Positions 10,070 to 18,382 of a stretch of DNA of 45,000 nucleotides are shown here, in pieces. Each line of letters starts with the position of its first letter. Position 1 is the first letter of the stretch. The notes below the pieces were generated by a model that made no database searches, had not been told where the DNA came from, and worked only from the letters and a program-made list of their open reading frames with translations. Where the stretch lies: the NCBI GenBank assembly GCA_019137195.1, contig JAGVSR010000003.1, positions 1-45,000 on the forward strand. The letters run 5' to 3'. Made by a program: the position numbers and the translations under genes. This DNA comes from Alphaproteobacteria bacterium (GTDB lineage: Bacteria; Pseudomonadota; Alphaproteobacteria; Rhizobiales; Hyphomicrobiaceae).

Positions 10070-10075
10070 GCGGCC

Positions 10076-10795
10076 ATGCCAGCATCCGCCTCCTCTACCC
10101 CGCCGCTCATCGAGCTGCGTAACGTCACACGGACGTTCGGGTCCGCGGCCGCCGCCGTACGCGCGCTGGCCGGTGTCGATCTCGAGATCAAAGCCGGGGA
10201 GTTCGTCGCCATCATGGGCCCCTCGGGCTCGGGCAAGTCGACAGCGATGAACATTCTGGGCTGTCTCGACGCACCCACGAGCGGGGACCATTTCTTTCAC
10301 GGGCGCGAGGTGGGCCGGTTGCCGCGCGACCAGCGAGCGCTGATACGGCGGTATTTCATCGGCTTCGTGTTTCAGGGGTTCAACCTGCTGCCGCGCACGA
10401 CGGCGCTCGAGAACGTCGAGCTGCCGCTCATCTACCGCGAGGTGCCGGCGGCCGAGCGGCACCGGCTTGCCGCGCGGGCCCTCGAGCAGGTGGGCCTTGC
10501 GCATCGCGGAAGCCACACGTCAGCCGAGCTGTCGGGCGGCCAGCAGCAGCGCGTTGCCATCGCACGCGCCATCGTCACGGCGCCCGAGCTCCTGCTCGCA
10601 GACGAGCCGACCGGAAACCTCGATACGCGAACCAGCATCGAGATCATGGAGCTCCTGACCGGCCTCAATCGCGAGCATGGCATCACCGTGATCATGGTCA
10701 CCCACGAGCCAGATATCGCTGCCTACGCGCGTCGCGTCATTCGCTTCGTCGACGGGCGCATCGAAAGCGACGTCCTCAACAGAGAGGCCGCGTGA
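10076..10795 (+). CDS. ABC transporter ATPase, MacB/LolD type
   Basis: A 239-residue stand-alone nucleotide-binding subunit that powers the neighbouring permease. Walker A GPSGSGKST lies at residues 48-56, the Q-loop in FVFQGFNLLPRTTALENVELP, the ABC signature LSGGQQQRVAIARA at 152-165, Walker B LLLADEPTGNLD from 172, and the H-loop His at 210 in VMVTHEP. The sequence is of the LolD/MacB type-VII (mechanotransmission) class. In E. coli MacB this domain is fused to the permease; here it is separate. The gene begins 6 bp after the adaptor gene and its stop overlaps the start of the permease, so all three are one operon. Confidence 0.95.
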   Translation: MPASASSTPPLIELRNVTRTFGSAAAAVRALAGVDLEIKAGEFVAIMGPSGSGKSTAMNILGCLDAPTSGDHFFHGREVGRLPRDQRALIRRYFIGFVFQGFNLLPRTTALENVELPLIYREVPAAERHRLAARALEQVGLAHRGSHTSAELSGGQQQRVAIARAIVTAPELLLADEPTGNLDTRTSIEIMELLTGLNREHGITVIMVTHEPDIAAYARRVIRFVDGRIESDVLNREAA

Positions 10796-12000
10796 TGCTG
10801 TTCGAGATCCTAAGGTTGGCAGTTCAGGCGCTCTCGCGTAACGCCATGCGCTCGCTCCTGACCGTGCTCGGCATCGTGATCGGCGTCGGCGCCGTCATCG
10901 CCATGGTCACCATCGGCAACGGAGCGACGGCCAAAGTCACCGCGGACCTCGCCAAGCTCGGCTCGAACCTGCTCATGGTCAACCCGGGCCAGTTCGGCCC
11001 AGGGCGCGCCAGCTCCGATGCCAAGCCGTTCAACATCCGCGACGTGGAGGCGATGAAGTCCCAGCTTGGGGGCGTCAAGGCCGTTGCGCCGCTCGCCCAG
11101 AAATCGGTGACCATCGTGGCGGGAACCGAGAGCCGCACGGTTACGGTCGCAGGTACGCATAACGACTACTTCGTCACCCAGGACTGGACGCTCGCGGCCG
11201 GGCGGACGTTCACGGACGGAGAGCTGCGGGGCGGGCGCGCCGCCTGCGTCATCGGAGCGACGGTGCGCGCCAAGCTGCTCGGAGGCGGTGATCCCATGGG
11301 CCGCACCATCCGCGTCGGCAAGGTCTCCTGCGAGGTGATCGGGCTCCTTGCAGCCAAAGGCCAGTCGAGCTTCGGCACGGATCAGGACGACATCGTGCTG
11401 ATGCCGCTGCGCACGTTCCAGAGGCGCATATCGGGTAGCACCGATGTCGCCCGCATCATGGTCTCGGCGCGCGATGGTGCCGACATGGCGAGGTTGCAGG
11501 CCAACATCGAGTCCCTCATGCGTGAACGGCGCAATATCGGGCCGGGCAAGGATGACGACTTCTCGGTCGCAGACATGAAGCAGATCGTGCAGGCGACCGC
11601 CGGCACCGCCTCCATCTTGACCGGCCTTCTCGGCGCGGTCGCGGCCGTCAGCCTCGTCGTCGGCGGCATCGGTATCATGAACATCATGCTCGTCTCGGTG
11701 ACCGAGCGAACCAGGGAGATCGGTATCCGGCTCGCCATCGGCGCGCTCGAGCGCCAGGTGCTGATGCAGTTCCTCGCCGAGGCCATCGTGCTGTCGCTGT
11801 TCGGCGGCCTGATCGGCATCATCCTGGGGCTGAGCCTCGCTTGGCTGGGTGCGAGGATCCTCGAGGTCCCGTTCACCGTCGAGCCGACCATCGTCATCGT
11901 CGCCTTCGCCTTCTCGGCGCTTGTCGGCATCGTCTTCGGCTACTTCCCGGCCCGCCAGGCCGCGCGCCTCAACCCCATCGAGGCACTGCGGCATGAATAG
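10795..12000 (+). CDS. ABC transporter permease, MacB/FtsX type
   Basis: A 401-residue inner-membrane permease with the MacB topology. An N-terminal span (AMRSLLTVLGIVIGVGAVIAM cut at about residues 15-35) is followed by a large periplasmic MacB_PCD domain (about 40-270) and three C-terminal spans of the FtsX domain. LVVGGIGIMNIMLVSVTERT and REIGIRLAIGA form the coupling-helix region, and PARQAARLNPIEALRHE is the typical ending. The ATG overlaps the ATPase stop (TGATG), which implies coupled translation; a GTG three bases earlier is the alternative start. With the adaptor and ATPase it should form a tripartite exporter for a toxin, peptide, siderophore or lipid-like molecule. The cargo cannot be inferred. 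Confidence 0.94.
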   Translation: MLFEILRLAVQALSRNAMRSLLTVLGIVIGVGAVIAMVTIGNGATAKVTADLAKLGSNLLMVNPGQFGPGRASSDAKPFNIRDVEAMKSQLGGVKAVAPLAQKSVTIVAGTESRTVTVAGTHNDYFVTQDWTLAAGRTFTDGELRGGRAACVIGATVRAKLLGGGDPMGRTIRVGKVSCEVIGLLAAKGQSSFGTDQDDIVLMPLRTFQRRISGSTDVARIMVSARDGADMARLQANIESLMRERRNIGPGKDDDFSVADMKQIVQATAGTASILTGLLGAVAAVSLVVGGIGIMNIMLVSVTERTREIGIRLAIGALERQVLMQFLAEAIVLSLFGGLIGIILGLSLAWLGARILEVPFTVEPTIVIVAFAFSALVGIVFGYFPARQAARLNPIEALRHE

Positions 12001-12038
12001 ACGGCGCGACGCACCGTCTGGGTCCCTTGCGCCGCTCT

Positions 12039-13121
12039 TCAGCTCCCCATTCGCAGCGGAGGGATCGCCCTCATGACGGTTTGCAGGAGCTCGGCCTGAC
12101 GGGTCGTACGCGTCTTGGCCATTATGCGGGACAGGTGGGTGCGCGCGGTCGCCTGCGAGATACCGAGCGTCTCCGCGGTCTCCTCGATCGTCTTGCCCTC
12201 GACGAGTGGCATCAGGACCGCGACCTCGCGCGGCGTCAGTGAGAAGAGCTGCGCCAGATGCTTGCCGATCGGCGGGATCTCCATCTCGGGCTCGTTGATG
12301 AGCACGGCATAGAGGCCGCTCCTCGGCTCAGCCTGCATCACCGCAGCCATGAACCTGTGGCCGCTCCCGGTCGCGACCGGGATCAGCGTCGGCTGGTCGA
12401 GGTCGCCGGCGAGCGCCTGATGGAGCGCGAGCGTCGCCTCCTTGGTCGCGAGTGTCAGAGCCCCGTCCGGAGCGCCGAAGATCTGACCCGCGGCTGCCAT
12501 CGCGTCGCCAGCGGCGTTCATGCGCTGCACCCGTCCCTGCCGATCGACGAGCACGATTGCGACCGCGAGTTGGTCGACGATGCCGACGAAGGCATTCTTC
12601 TCGATGGTGCGCCGCTCGAGGAGCCCCGATATGGTGACGGCGCGGCGCACGTGCGGTGCGACAGTGCCGATGATCTCGCGGTGCTCACCGGTAAATCGCC
12701 CCTTGTCGCGCGTACGTGTGGTGGACAGCGCGCCTACCTCGTGCGGGCGCTTGGCGATCAGCGCACCAAGCATGTCATGGTAGCCTTGCGGTCGGCACCA
12801 CTCTTGGTAGAAGCGGCTCTCGACGAACTCGTCCTCGTCGATGAAGTCGAAGGCACCCACCGGCTGATCCAGCTCGGCCATCAGGACGGCGGCCCCGATC
12901 GGGCTCATGGCAGCGTAGCGCCGAAGCAGAAGCTCGGTCCACGCAGGCTCAGTGCCGTGCTCGACGAACAGCGAGGCCTTTCCGGCGATAGGGTTGACGA
13001 CATTGATCGACGCCGCCTTGGCGTCAAGTGCATCGCACAAGCGCCCGAGCACGTCCTGCCAGCTGTTGGGTGCGAGAATCGAGTCGTAGATGACGCCGAT
13101 CATCTCCGGGAGAGTCCGCAT
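12039..13121 (-). CDS. LuxR-type helix-turn-helix transcriptional regulator
   Basis: A 360-residue regulator with a C-terminal LuxR/GerE HTH: LFSLTPREVAVLMPLVEGKT followed by IEETAETLGISQATARTHLS, then the recognition-helix end RIMAKTRTTRQAELL. The N-terminal two-thirds look like a sensory region with a PAS-like stretch (VDQLAVAIVLVDRQGRVQRM). No phosphoacceptor receiver domain is seen. The ATG at 13121 (MRTLPEMIGVIYDSIL) is preferred over the upstream ATG at 13283, whose extra 54 residues look non-coding. It is divergent from the FadL-type gene across 250 bp, so it may control that gene. It is also convergent with the MacAB-like operon, 38 bp away. The ligand is unknown. Confidence 0.88.
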   Translation of the reverse strand: MRTLPEMIGVIYDSILAPNSWQDVLGRLCDALDAKAASINVVNPIAGKASLFVEHGTEPAWTELLLRRYAAMSPIGAAVLMAELDQPVGAFDFIDEDEFVESRFYQEWCRPQGYHDMLGALIAKRPHEVGALSTTRTRDKGRFTGEHREIIGTVAPHVRRAVTISGLLERRTIEKNAFVGIVDQLAVAIVLVDRQGRVQRMNAAGDAMAAAGQIFGAPDGALTLATKEATLALHQALAGDLDQPTLIPVATGSGHRFMAAVMQAEPRSGLYAVLINEPEMEIPPIGKHLAQLFSLTPREVAVLMPLVEGKTIEETAETLGISQATARTHLSRIMAKTRTTRQAELLQTVMRAIPPLRMGS

Positions 13122-13371
13122 GTCGCTAGAGGGTCCCTTGCTGCTTGGAGCTGCATCTTGCGGGGCGAGACGGCACGGCTGCCGCGCTACGATCCCTGCG
13201 GTGCATTCTGACCACAGGGGAAAGCATGCCAGCACCGGACTCCTTACGGAAGCTTTTTCGTCCGCACAGGTTCGTATATGCACGTCTGCAGGCCAATGGT
13301 CTTGTCCGTGGCCAGACGAGAAGTTGCGCTAGGTTCTGACGATCAGCCCCGTGTTGTTTGGAGTAACCCGC

Positions 13372-14646
13372 GTGATCGGTCTGTCCGCGTGTTCGAGAAC
13401 GAGTATAGCGATCACGGTGCTCGCCGCTGGTCTAATGAGTGGGCCGGACGGCGCGCTGGCCGGCGGCTTCTATAGCCCATTCCAGTCGGCCACCGCCATC
13501 GGCGCCGCGTTCGCCGGTGCGACCGCCCGTAACGACGACGCCAGCTTTTTCTACTACAACCCGTCTGCCATCGCCAGCTTCACCGACCGCCAGTCGTTCG
13601 TCGACGTGCGAGCCTTCGCACCGTCGGTAGAGATCGACCCCACGGACGCCGTCTCGCCTCTTGGCGTGTCCGTGATCGGCGAGGGCAGCAGCGGGAACAT
13701 CGCCCGCAACGCGCTGGCACTAGGTAGCGTCACGGTCGTTCCCATTGCGCCGGGGCTGAACCTTGGAATCGGCAGCTCGGCCCCGTTTGCGACCGACGTC
13801 GAGACGCGCGCCGAGTGGGCGGGAAGCTATCATCTCCTCAAGTCGTACATGGTCGGCATGAACGCGACCGGCGCGATTACCTGGCAGGCGGCACCGTGGA
13901 TCGCCCTCGCGGCCGGCGTGCAGGTGGAGTGGATGAAGAACGAGTTCCGCAACCTCGCCGTCATACCGCGGGGGCTGGCGCCACCGGCCGAGGCACTCGC
14001 CCACTTGGAAGGTGAGAGCTGGGCCGCTGGCGCCGTCGCCGGCCTGACGTTTACGCCTGCCGCCGGTACGCGCATCGGCCTCTCTTGGCGATCCGCTCTG
14101 ACCCACGAGATCGAGGGCTCGGCCGGCGCGCAGCTTCCTGGAGTGCCGGTCGAGCACCTTCGCTATGACGTCGATCTGCCGCAAGTTGCTTCGCTTGGCT
14201 TCGAGCAGCGTCTCGGCGACGGCGTGCGCGTCTTCGCCGAGGCTGAGTGGGTCGACTGGAGCCGCTTCGCTGGTTTCGACATTTCATTCGAATCCGGTCG
14301 CCCGAACGAGCTGCGCCCCATCGCCTGGCAGGACACCTGGCTCGTCGGCGCCGGTCTCGGCGTCAGGCTCGCGCCCGCGACCGAGGTCACCGCTGGCTTG
14401 AGCTACGACACCGGGGCTTCGCCCGACGGCAGCGGCTCGACCCTTTCACCCGATAGCGACAAGCTGATACTTGGATTGGGCCTCCTCCACGATTGGGAGG
14501 GGGTCGGCCGCATCTCACTGTCCTACGGCTACGTGTACCTATACGAGGGTCCGGTGAAGGCGGAGAGCATGTCGAGCGGCCATCTCGACGGCACGCTCGG
14601 CGGTGACATGCACATGTTTGGCCTTGGCTTCACTCAGAAGTGGTGA
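13372..14646 (+). CDS. Outer-membrane transport protein, OmpP1/FadL/TodX family
   Basis: A 424-residue outer-membrane beta-barrel for uptake of long-chain fatty acids or other hydrophobic compounds. A signal peptide ends at GALA before GGFYSPFQSATAIGAAFAGA, the typical FadL N-terminal hatch, with the NPSAIASF motif shortly after. The remainder alternates strand-forming stretches and ends in the aromatic barrel closer FGLGFTQKW. A GTG at 13372 with GGAG eight bases upstream is chosen as start; a GTG at 13351 is in frame but lacks a ribosome-binding site. Nearby acyl-CoA dehydrogenase and CoA-transferase genes fit a role in fatty or hydrophobic acid uptake. The divergent LuxR gene is a candidate regulator. 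Confidence 0.9.
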   Translation: MIGLSACSRTSIAITVLAAGLMSGPDGALAGGFYSPFQSATAIGAAFAGATARNDDASFFYYNPSAIASFTDRQSFVDVRAFAPSVEIDPTDAVSPLGVSVIGEGSSGNIARNALALGSVTVVPIAPGLNLGIGSSAPFATDVETRAEWAGSYHLLKSYMVGMNATGAITWQAAPWIALAAGVQVEWMKNEFRNLAVIPRGLAPPAEALAHLEGESWAAGAVAGLTFTPAAGTRIGLSWRSALTHEIEGSAGAQLPGVPVEHLRYDVDLPQVASLGFEQRLGDGVRVFAEAEWVDWSRFAGFDISFESGRPNELRPIAWQDTWLVGAGLGVRLAPATEVTAGLSYDTGASPDGSGSTLSPDSDKLILGLGLLHDWEGVGRISLSYGYVYLYEGPVKAESMSSGHLDGTLGGDMHMFGLGFTQKW

Positions 14647-15047
14647 CCGCCGCAGGCGATCGGGTCCTGCCACCATCGTCCGAAATGGGAACGCGAACCG
14701 GCTGCTTTCTGCGCCGGCTATTCCGCAAGCCGGCGCCGTGGGGCTGCACCCGTCCCGCCTGACAACAGGCGAGGCGACGCTCCGGTCGAGTGCAGTGCAT
14801 CATCGGATTGCTGCGCTGCACCCGGTGGACCTGCCGACCGACGCCCTGCCAGCAAGAGCCCTACCCAGGACTCACCCGTCCGAGTGGGGCCATAGGTAAC
14901 GGTTGTTGACGCTTGCTCACTCGGGCGCCGGCTAATACTTTCGTCGATCATACAAAAGACGATAGCCCGCCGACGGCGGCGCTGGGTGCCGCAAGACGGT
15001 CCCTCGTGCCGCAGTCGAGCGGAGCCATAACGAGGAACGCCAGGGAC
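14647..15047. other. Intergenic region between FadL-type and CoA-transferase genes
   Basis: About 400 bases. An 8-bp stem at 14711-14736 (GCGCCGGC ... GCCGGCGC, 10-nt loop) lies 64 bases after the FadL stop and may help termination, though it has no T-run. The right half holds TTGACG at 14906 and TAATAC at 14933, which resemble promoter boxes but are spaced 21 bp, too far for a normal sigma-70 promoter. No gene is recognised. Confidence 0.45.
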
Positions 15048-16994
15048 ATGAAGAACAAGGTCATTTCGGCCAAGGAAGCCATTGCGCTCATCAGCGACGA
15101 CGACGTCGTTTGCACGACGGGCTTCGTGCAGAGCTGCATTCCGGAGCTGCTGCACGCGGAGCTCGAGAAGCGCTACCTCGAGACCAGCGGTCCCAAGGGC
15201 CTGACCCTCATCATGTGCGCGGGAGCCGGCGACAGCAAAGGCCTTGGCACCGGCCGCCTGCATCACGAAGGGCTGTTGAAGCGCGTCATCGCCGCCAATT
15301 TCGGCCGTATGCCGAAAGTCGCCGAGGCGGCGCAGGGCAACCTCATCCAGGGCTACAACCTGCCCCAGGGCATCATCTCCAAGCTCTATCGTTCGTGCGC
15401 CTCCGGGCAGCCCGGCCTCTTTTCCAAGGTCGGCCTCCACACCTACGTCGACCCGCGCTTGGGTGGCGGCAAGGTCAACACCGTGACGACCGAGGACATC
15501 GTCAAGCTGGTCGAGGTCGACGGCCGTGAGTGGCTATTCTACCGGGCGACCCCGATCGACATTGCGCTCATCCGCGCCACGAGCGCCGATCCCTCGGGTA
15601 ACCTCTCGATGGAGAAGGAGCCGCTGACGCTCGACGTGCTGGCCCAGGCCATGGCCGCCCACAATAACGGCGGCATCGTCATCGCCCAGGTGGAGCGCAT
15701 CGTCGAGCAGGGCTCCATCAGGCCCAAGGACGTCAAGGTGCCGGGCATCCTGGTCGACTGCGTGGTCGTCGCCGACGACCCGGTCATGCACCGTATGAAC
15801 TACGGCGTCATGTACAATCCGGCGCTGTCGGGCGAGATCCGCGTACCGGTCGATGCCATCCCCAGGATGGAGCTCGACGAGCGAAAGATCATCGCGCGCC
15901 GCGCGGCCTTCGAGCTGCCCTTGGGCGGTGCCATCAACCTCGGCGTCGGCGCCCCCGATGGCGTCGCGTCGGTCGCGGCCGAGGAGAAGGTGACGCCTTA
16001 TCTCACCATGACCACCGAGGCAGGTGCCGTCGGCGGCGTGCTTGCCGGCGGCTCGTCGTTCGGCTCCTCCGCCAACGCCCATTCGATCATGGACCAGAAC
16101 AACATGTTCGACTTCTACCATGGCGGCGGTCTGGACCTGACCTGCCTGGGCTACGCGGAGGTCGACGAGCACGGCAACGTCAATTCGAGCCGCTTTGGCG
16201 GCAAGCTCAACGGTTGCGGCGGCTTTATCGACATCTCGCAGAACTCGCGTGCCGTCGTTTTCTGCGGCACCTTCACGGCCGGCGGTCTCGACGTCGCCAT
16301 CGAGGACGGCAAGCTCAGGATCGTCAAGGAGGGCCGCGCCAGGAAGTTCGTCAGGAACGTCGAGCAGATCACCTTCGCCGGCCAGTATGCGGCCTCGAAG
16401 TCGCAGCCCGTCATCTACGTGACGGAGCGCTGCGTGTTCCAGCTCACCATGGGCGGGCTCGAGCTCATCGAGGTGGCGCCGGGCATCGACATCGAGAAAG
16501 ATATTCTCGCCCACATGGACTTCAGGCCGATCATCAACAAGCCGCAGCCCATGGATCCGCGCATCTTCCTGGAAGACCCCATGGAGCTCATGAGCGAGCT
16601 CATGAATATCAAGCTATCCGAGCGCGTGTCCTACGATGCGGAGCGCAACATCCTGTTCCTCAATCTCGAGGGCTGGAGCGTCCGGAAGAAGAGCGACGTA
16701 GACGATCTCCAGAAGGTCTTGGTCGACGCCTGCATCAAGGCTGGCAAGAGGGTCAACTCGGTCGTCAACCACGACGGCTGCCGCATAGCCGAGGACCTCT
16801 ACGACCGTTATGCGGAAATGATCCAGTATATGCTCGAGCACCACTACAAGACCACGAGCCGCTACTCGACCTCGGCATTCATGCGAATGAAGATGCAGGA
16901 CGCCTTGTCGAAGCGCGGTCTCCAGCCGCACATCTTCGAGCGCGCCGAGGAGGCTCACGCCGCTATCGAGGATGCGCGCTCCGCCGCGGAGTAG
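15048..16994 (+). CDS. Acyl-CoA:acetate/3-ketoacid CoA-transferase, YdiF-like, with C-terminal extension
   Basis: A 648-residue fused alpha-beta class I CoA-transferase that moves CoA between short-chain acids, like YdiF or propionate CoA-transferase. The alpha half begins MKNKVISAKEAIALISDDDV. The beta half has LGVGAPDGVASV, then TTEAGAVGGVLAGGSSFG in which Glu324 aligns with the covalent catalytic Glu, followed by MFDFYHGGGLDLTCLGYAEV and DEHGNVNSSRFGGKLNG. The family is usually near 520-530 residues; about 120 extra residues follow DPMELMSEL, with an NILFLNLEGW strand and mixed helices. The ATG at 15048 has an AGGG-type ribosome-binding site. It appears monocistronic, closed by a strong hairpin at 17023. 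The true acid substrates are unknown. Confidence 0.9.
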   Translation: MKNKVISAKEAIALISDDDVVCTTGFVQSCIPELLHAELEKRYLETSGPKGLTLIMCAGAGDSKGLGTGRLHHEGLLKRVIAANFGRMPKVAEAAQGNLIQGYNLPQGIISKLYRSCASGQPGLFSKVGLHTYVDPRLGGGKVNTVTTEDIVKLVEVDGREWLFYRATPIDIALIRATSADPSGNLSMEKEPLTLDVLAQAMAAHNNGGIVIAQVERIVEQGSIRPKDVKVPGILVDCVVVADDPVMHRMNYGVMYNPALSGEIRVPVDAIPRMELDERKIIARRAAFELPLGGAINLGVGAPDGVASVAAEEKVTPYLTMTTEAGAVGGVLAGGSSFGSSANAHSIMDQNNMFDFYHGGGLDLTCLGYAEVDEHGNVNSSRFGGKLNGCGGFIDISQNSRAVVFCGTFTAGGLDVAIEDGKLRIVKEGRARKFVRNVEQITFAGQYAASKSQPVIYVTERCVFQLTMGGLELIEVAPGIDIEKDILAHMDFRPIINKPQPMDPRIFLEDPMELMSELMNIKLSERVSYDAERNILFLNLEGWSVRKKSDVDDLQKVLVDACIKAGKRVNSVVNHDGCRIAEDLYDRYAEMIQYMLEHHYKTTSRYSTSAFMRMKMQDALSKRGLQPHIFERAEEAHAAIEDARSAAE

Positions 16995-17022
16995 CGGACG
17001 CGCGGAACGCTGTCGATCAATG

Positions 17023-17051
17023 GCGCAGCGTAGCCCCCGGCTACGCTGCGC
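17023..17051 (+). terminator. Hairpin terminator candidate after CoA-transferase gene
   Basis: A perfect 13-bp stem (GCGCAGCGTAGCC paired with GGCTACGCTGCGC) around a CCC loop begins 28 bases after the CoA-transferase stop. The following TGCTTATTG is only weakly T-rich, so it may be an imperfect intrinsic terminator or a 3'-end stabiliser. Confidence 0.6.
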
Positions 17052-17121
17052 TGCTTATTGAAGGGGGCTACAGAAGCGCAAGGCGTTGGCCGCCGCGAGC
17101 TCGCGCTCCGGCATGAGGTCC

Positions 17122-17150
17122 TTGACCCTTATAGATTCGATAATTATAGA
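17122..17150 (+). promoter_or_regulatory. Sigma-70 promoter of the ars operon
   Basis: TTGACC at 17122-17127 and TATAGA at 17145-17150 are separated by exactly 17 bp, close to the ideal sigma-70 promoter. The AT-rich -10 region stands out in this GC-rich sequence. The predicted transcription start is near 17157, followed by GAGAGG as ribosome-binding site and the arsR ATG at 17171. Confidence 0.75.
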
Positions 17151-17151
17151 A
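17136..17151. promoter_or_regulatory. Candidate ArsR operator overlapping the -10 box
   Basis: TTCGATAATTATAGAA is a 16-bp palindrome with a single mismatched pair, centred on ATAATTAT and covering the -10 hexamer of the ars promoter. ArsR-family repressors bind such AT-rich dyads and release them on As(III) binding. TTATAGA is also directly repeated at 17129 and 17144. The assignment is inferred from position and symmetry. Confidence 0.6.
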
Positions 17152-17170
17152 GGATCGAAAGAGAGGTCAG

Positions 17171-17509
17171 ATGCCCCGCGTCCCCGACGAGAAGATCGCG
17201 CGCTACGCCGACATGTTGGCTGCTCTTGGCGCTGAGCCGCGTCTCAGGATCGTGCGCCTGCTGCTGTCGGCCCATCCCGAGGGGCTCGTGGTGGGCGAGA
17301 TCGGCACTGAGCTCGGCATCGCCGCGTCCACGCTGTCGCATCATCTCGACAAGCTGAAGAACGAGGGCCTCATCGCCGTGCGCCGTGAGGGTACCTACCT
17401 GCGCTACTCTGCAAATGCCGAGGGATTGCAGGACATACTGAGCTTTCTGTTCGCCGAATGTTGCACCCGCTCGAGAGCCGTCAACCCCAAGACCGTCACC
17501 TGCTGCTGA
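17171..17509 (+). CDS. arsR: ArsR family metalloregulator, C-terminal cysteine type
   Basis: A 112-residue winged-helix repressor that senses arsenite. The recognition region reads VGEIGTELGIAASTLSHHLD and the wing VRREGTYLRYSA. The classical alpha-3 ELCVCDL metal site is absent. Instead, cysteine pairs occur at the C-terminus: Cys97-Cys98 (AECCTR) and Cys111-Cys112 (the last two residues). This resembles the Acidithiobacillus ferrooxidans ArsR type, in which adjacent C-terminal cysteines bind As(III). A GAGAGG ribosome-binding site precedes the ATG. It is first in an operon with arsM (15-bp gap) and arsC, behind a strong promoter with an overlapping palindrome, so it presumably autoregulates the operon. 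Confidence 0.92.
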   Translation: MPRVPDEKIARYADMLAALGAEPRLRIVRLLLSAHPEGLVVGEIGTELGIAASTLSHHLDKLKNEGLIAVRREGTYLRYSANAEGLQDILSFLFAECCTRSRAVNPKTVTCC

Positions 17510-17524
17510 GAGGAGTGAACGCCC

Positions 17525-18382
17525 ATGACCGATAGCCTCGTGAAGGTGGTCGTCCGCGAGAAGTATGGCGAGGCGGCTCGCCGCGTCGCCGCCGGGAAGG
17601 GCAATTCGTGCTGTGGCGGGGCGCCGGGTCTTGCCGGCTGCGATCCCATCACCTCGAACCTCTATGACCTCTCGGAGAAGGGCGACTTGCCGGAGGCCGC
17701 GGTGTTCGCGTCCCTCGGCTGCGGCAACCCGACGGCGCTCGCGGAGCTGAAGCCAGGCGAGGTCGTGCTCGACCTCGGATCGGGCGGCGGCATCGACGTT
17801 TTCCTCTCGGCCCGCCGTGTCGGCCCCACGGGCAAGGTCTACGGCCTCGACATGACCGACGATATGCTGGCCCTTGCGCGCGAGAACCAGAAGAAGGCCG
17901 GTGTCGAGAACGTCGAATTTCTCAAGGGCGAGATCGAGAGCATCCCGCTGCCCGACGGTTCGGTCGACGTCATCATCTCGAACTGTGTCATAAATCTCTC
18001 GTCCGACAAGACGAAGGTGATCGCCGAGGCCTTCCGGGTCTTGAGGCCGGGCGGCCGCTTTGCGGTGTCCGACGTCGTGACCCGCGGCGACATTCCCGAC
18101 GCCGTACGCAGCGACGTGATGCTGTGGGTCGGTTGCATCGCTGGTGCGCTCGACGAAGCGGAATTCCGCAGCAAGCTCGCCGCGGCCGGCTTCGAGGCCA
18201 TCGGCGTCGAGCCATGGCGCGTCTACGAGGTCGACGACGCGCGAGAGTTCCTGGTCGGAAAGGGCATCGATGTCGAGAGGCTCGCACAAGAGATTGAGGG
18301 CAAGTTCATGAGTGCCTTCGTGCGAGCGACGAAGCCCGGCACGGCGGCGGCCTGCTGCGGCCCCAACTGTTGCGAGTCGTGA
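17525..18382 (+). CDS. arsM: Arsenite S-adenosylmethionine methyltransferase
   Basis: A 285-residue enzyme that methylates arsenite stepwise with SAM, giving methylated and eventually volatile arsenicals. The SAM-binding motif DLGSGGGID lies at residues 83-91. The conserved arsenic-binding cysteines are present: Cys66 in SLGCGNPT, Cys154 in SNCVINLS and Cys204 in VGCIAGAL. An N-terminal Cys-Cys pair (29-30) and Cys39 may supply the additional family cysteine. The C-terminus ends in a Cys-rich tail, CCGPNCCES, common in bacterial ArsM. Its start follows GAGAGGAGTG, a good ribosome-binding region 15 bp after arsR. Its TGA overlaps the GTG of the downstream arsenate reductase gene. Confidence 0.96.
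   Translation: MTDSLVKVVVREKYGEAARRVAAGKGNSCCGGAPGLAGCDPITSNLYDLSEKGDLPEAAVFASLGCGNPTALAELKPGEVVLDLGSGGGIDVFLSARRVGPTGKVYGLDMTDDMLALARENQKKAGVENVEFLKGEIESIPLPDGSVDVIISNCVINLSSDKTKVIAEAFRVLRPGGRFAVSDVVTRGDIPDAVRSDVMLWVGCIAGALDEAEFRSKLAAAGFEAIGVEPWRVYEVDDAREFLVGKGIDVERLAQEIEGKFMSAFVRATKPGTAAACCGPNCCES

Noticed and set aside
8597-10516. Long minus-strand frame across the MacA/ATPase genes
   Set aside because: Antisense shadow of two genes with clear domains; composition is typical of GC-rich reverse frames.
14906-14938. TTGACG ... TAATAC as promoter of the CoA-transferase gene
   Set aside because: The 21-bp spacer is outside the normal range for sigma-70 promoters.
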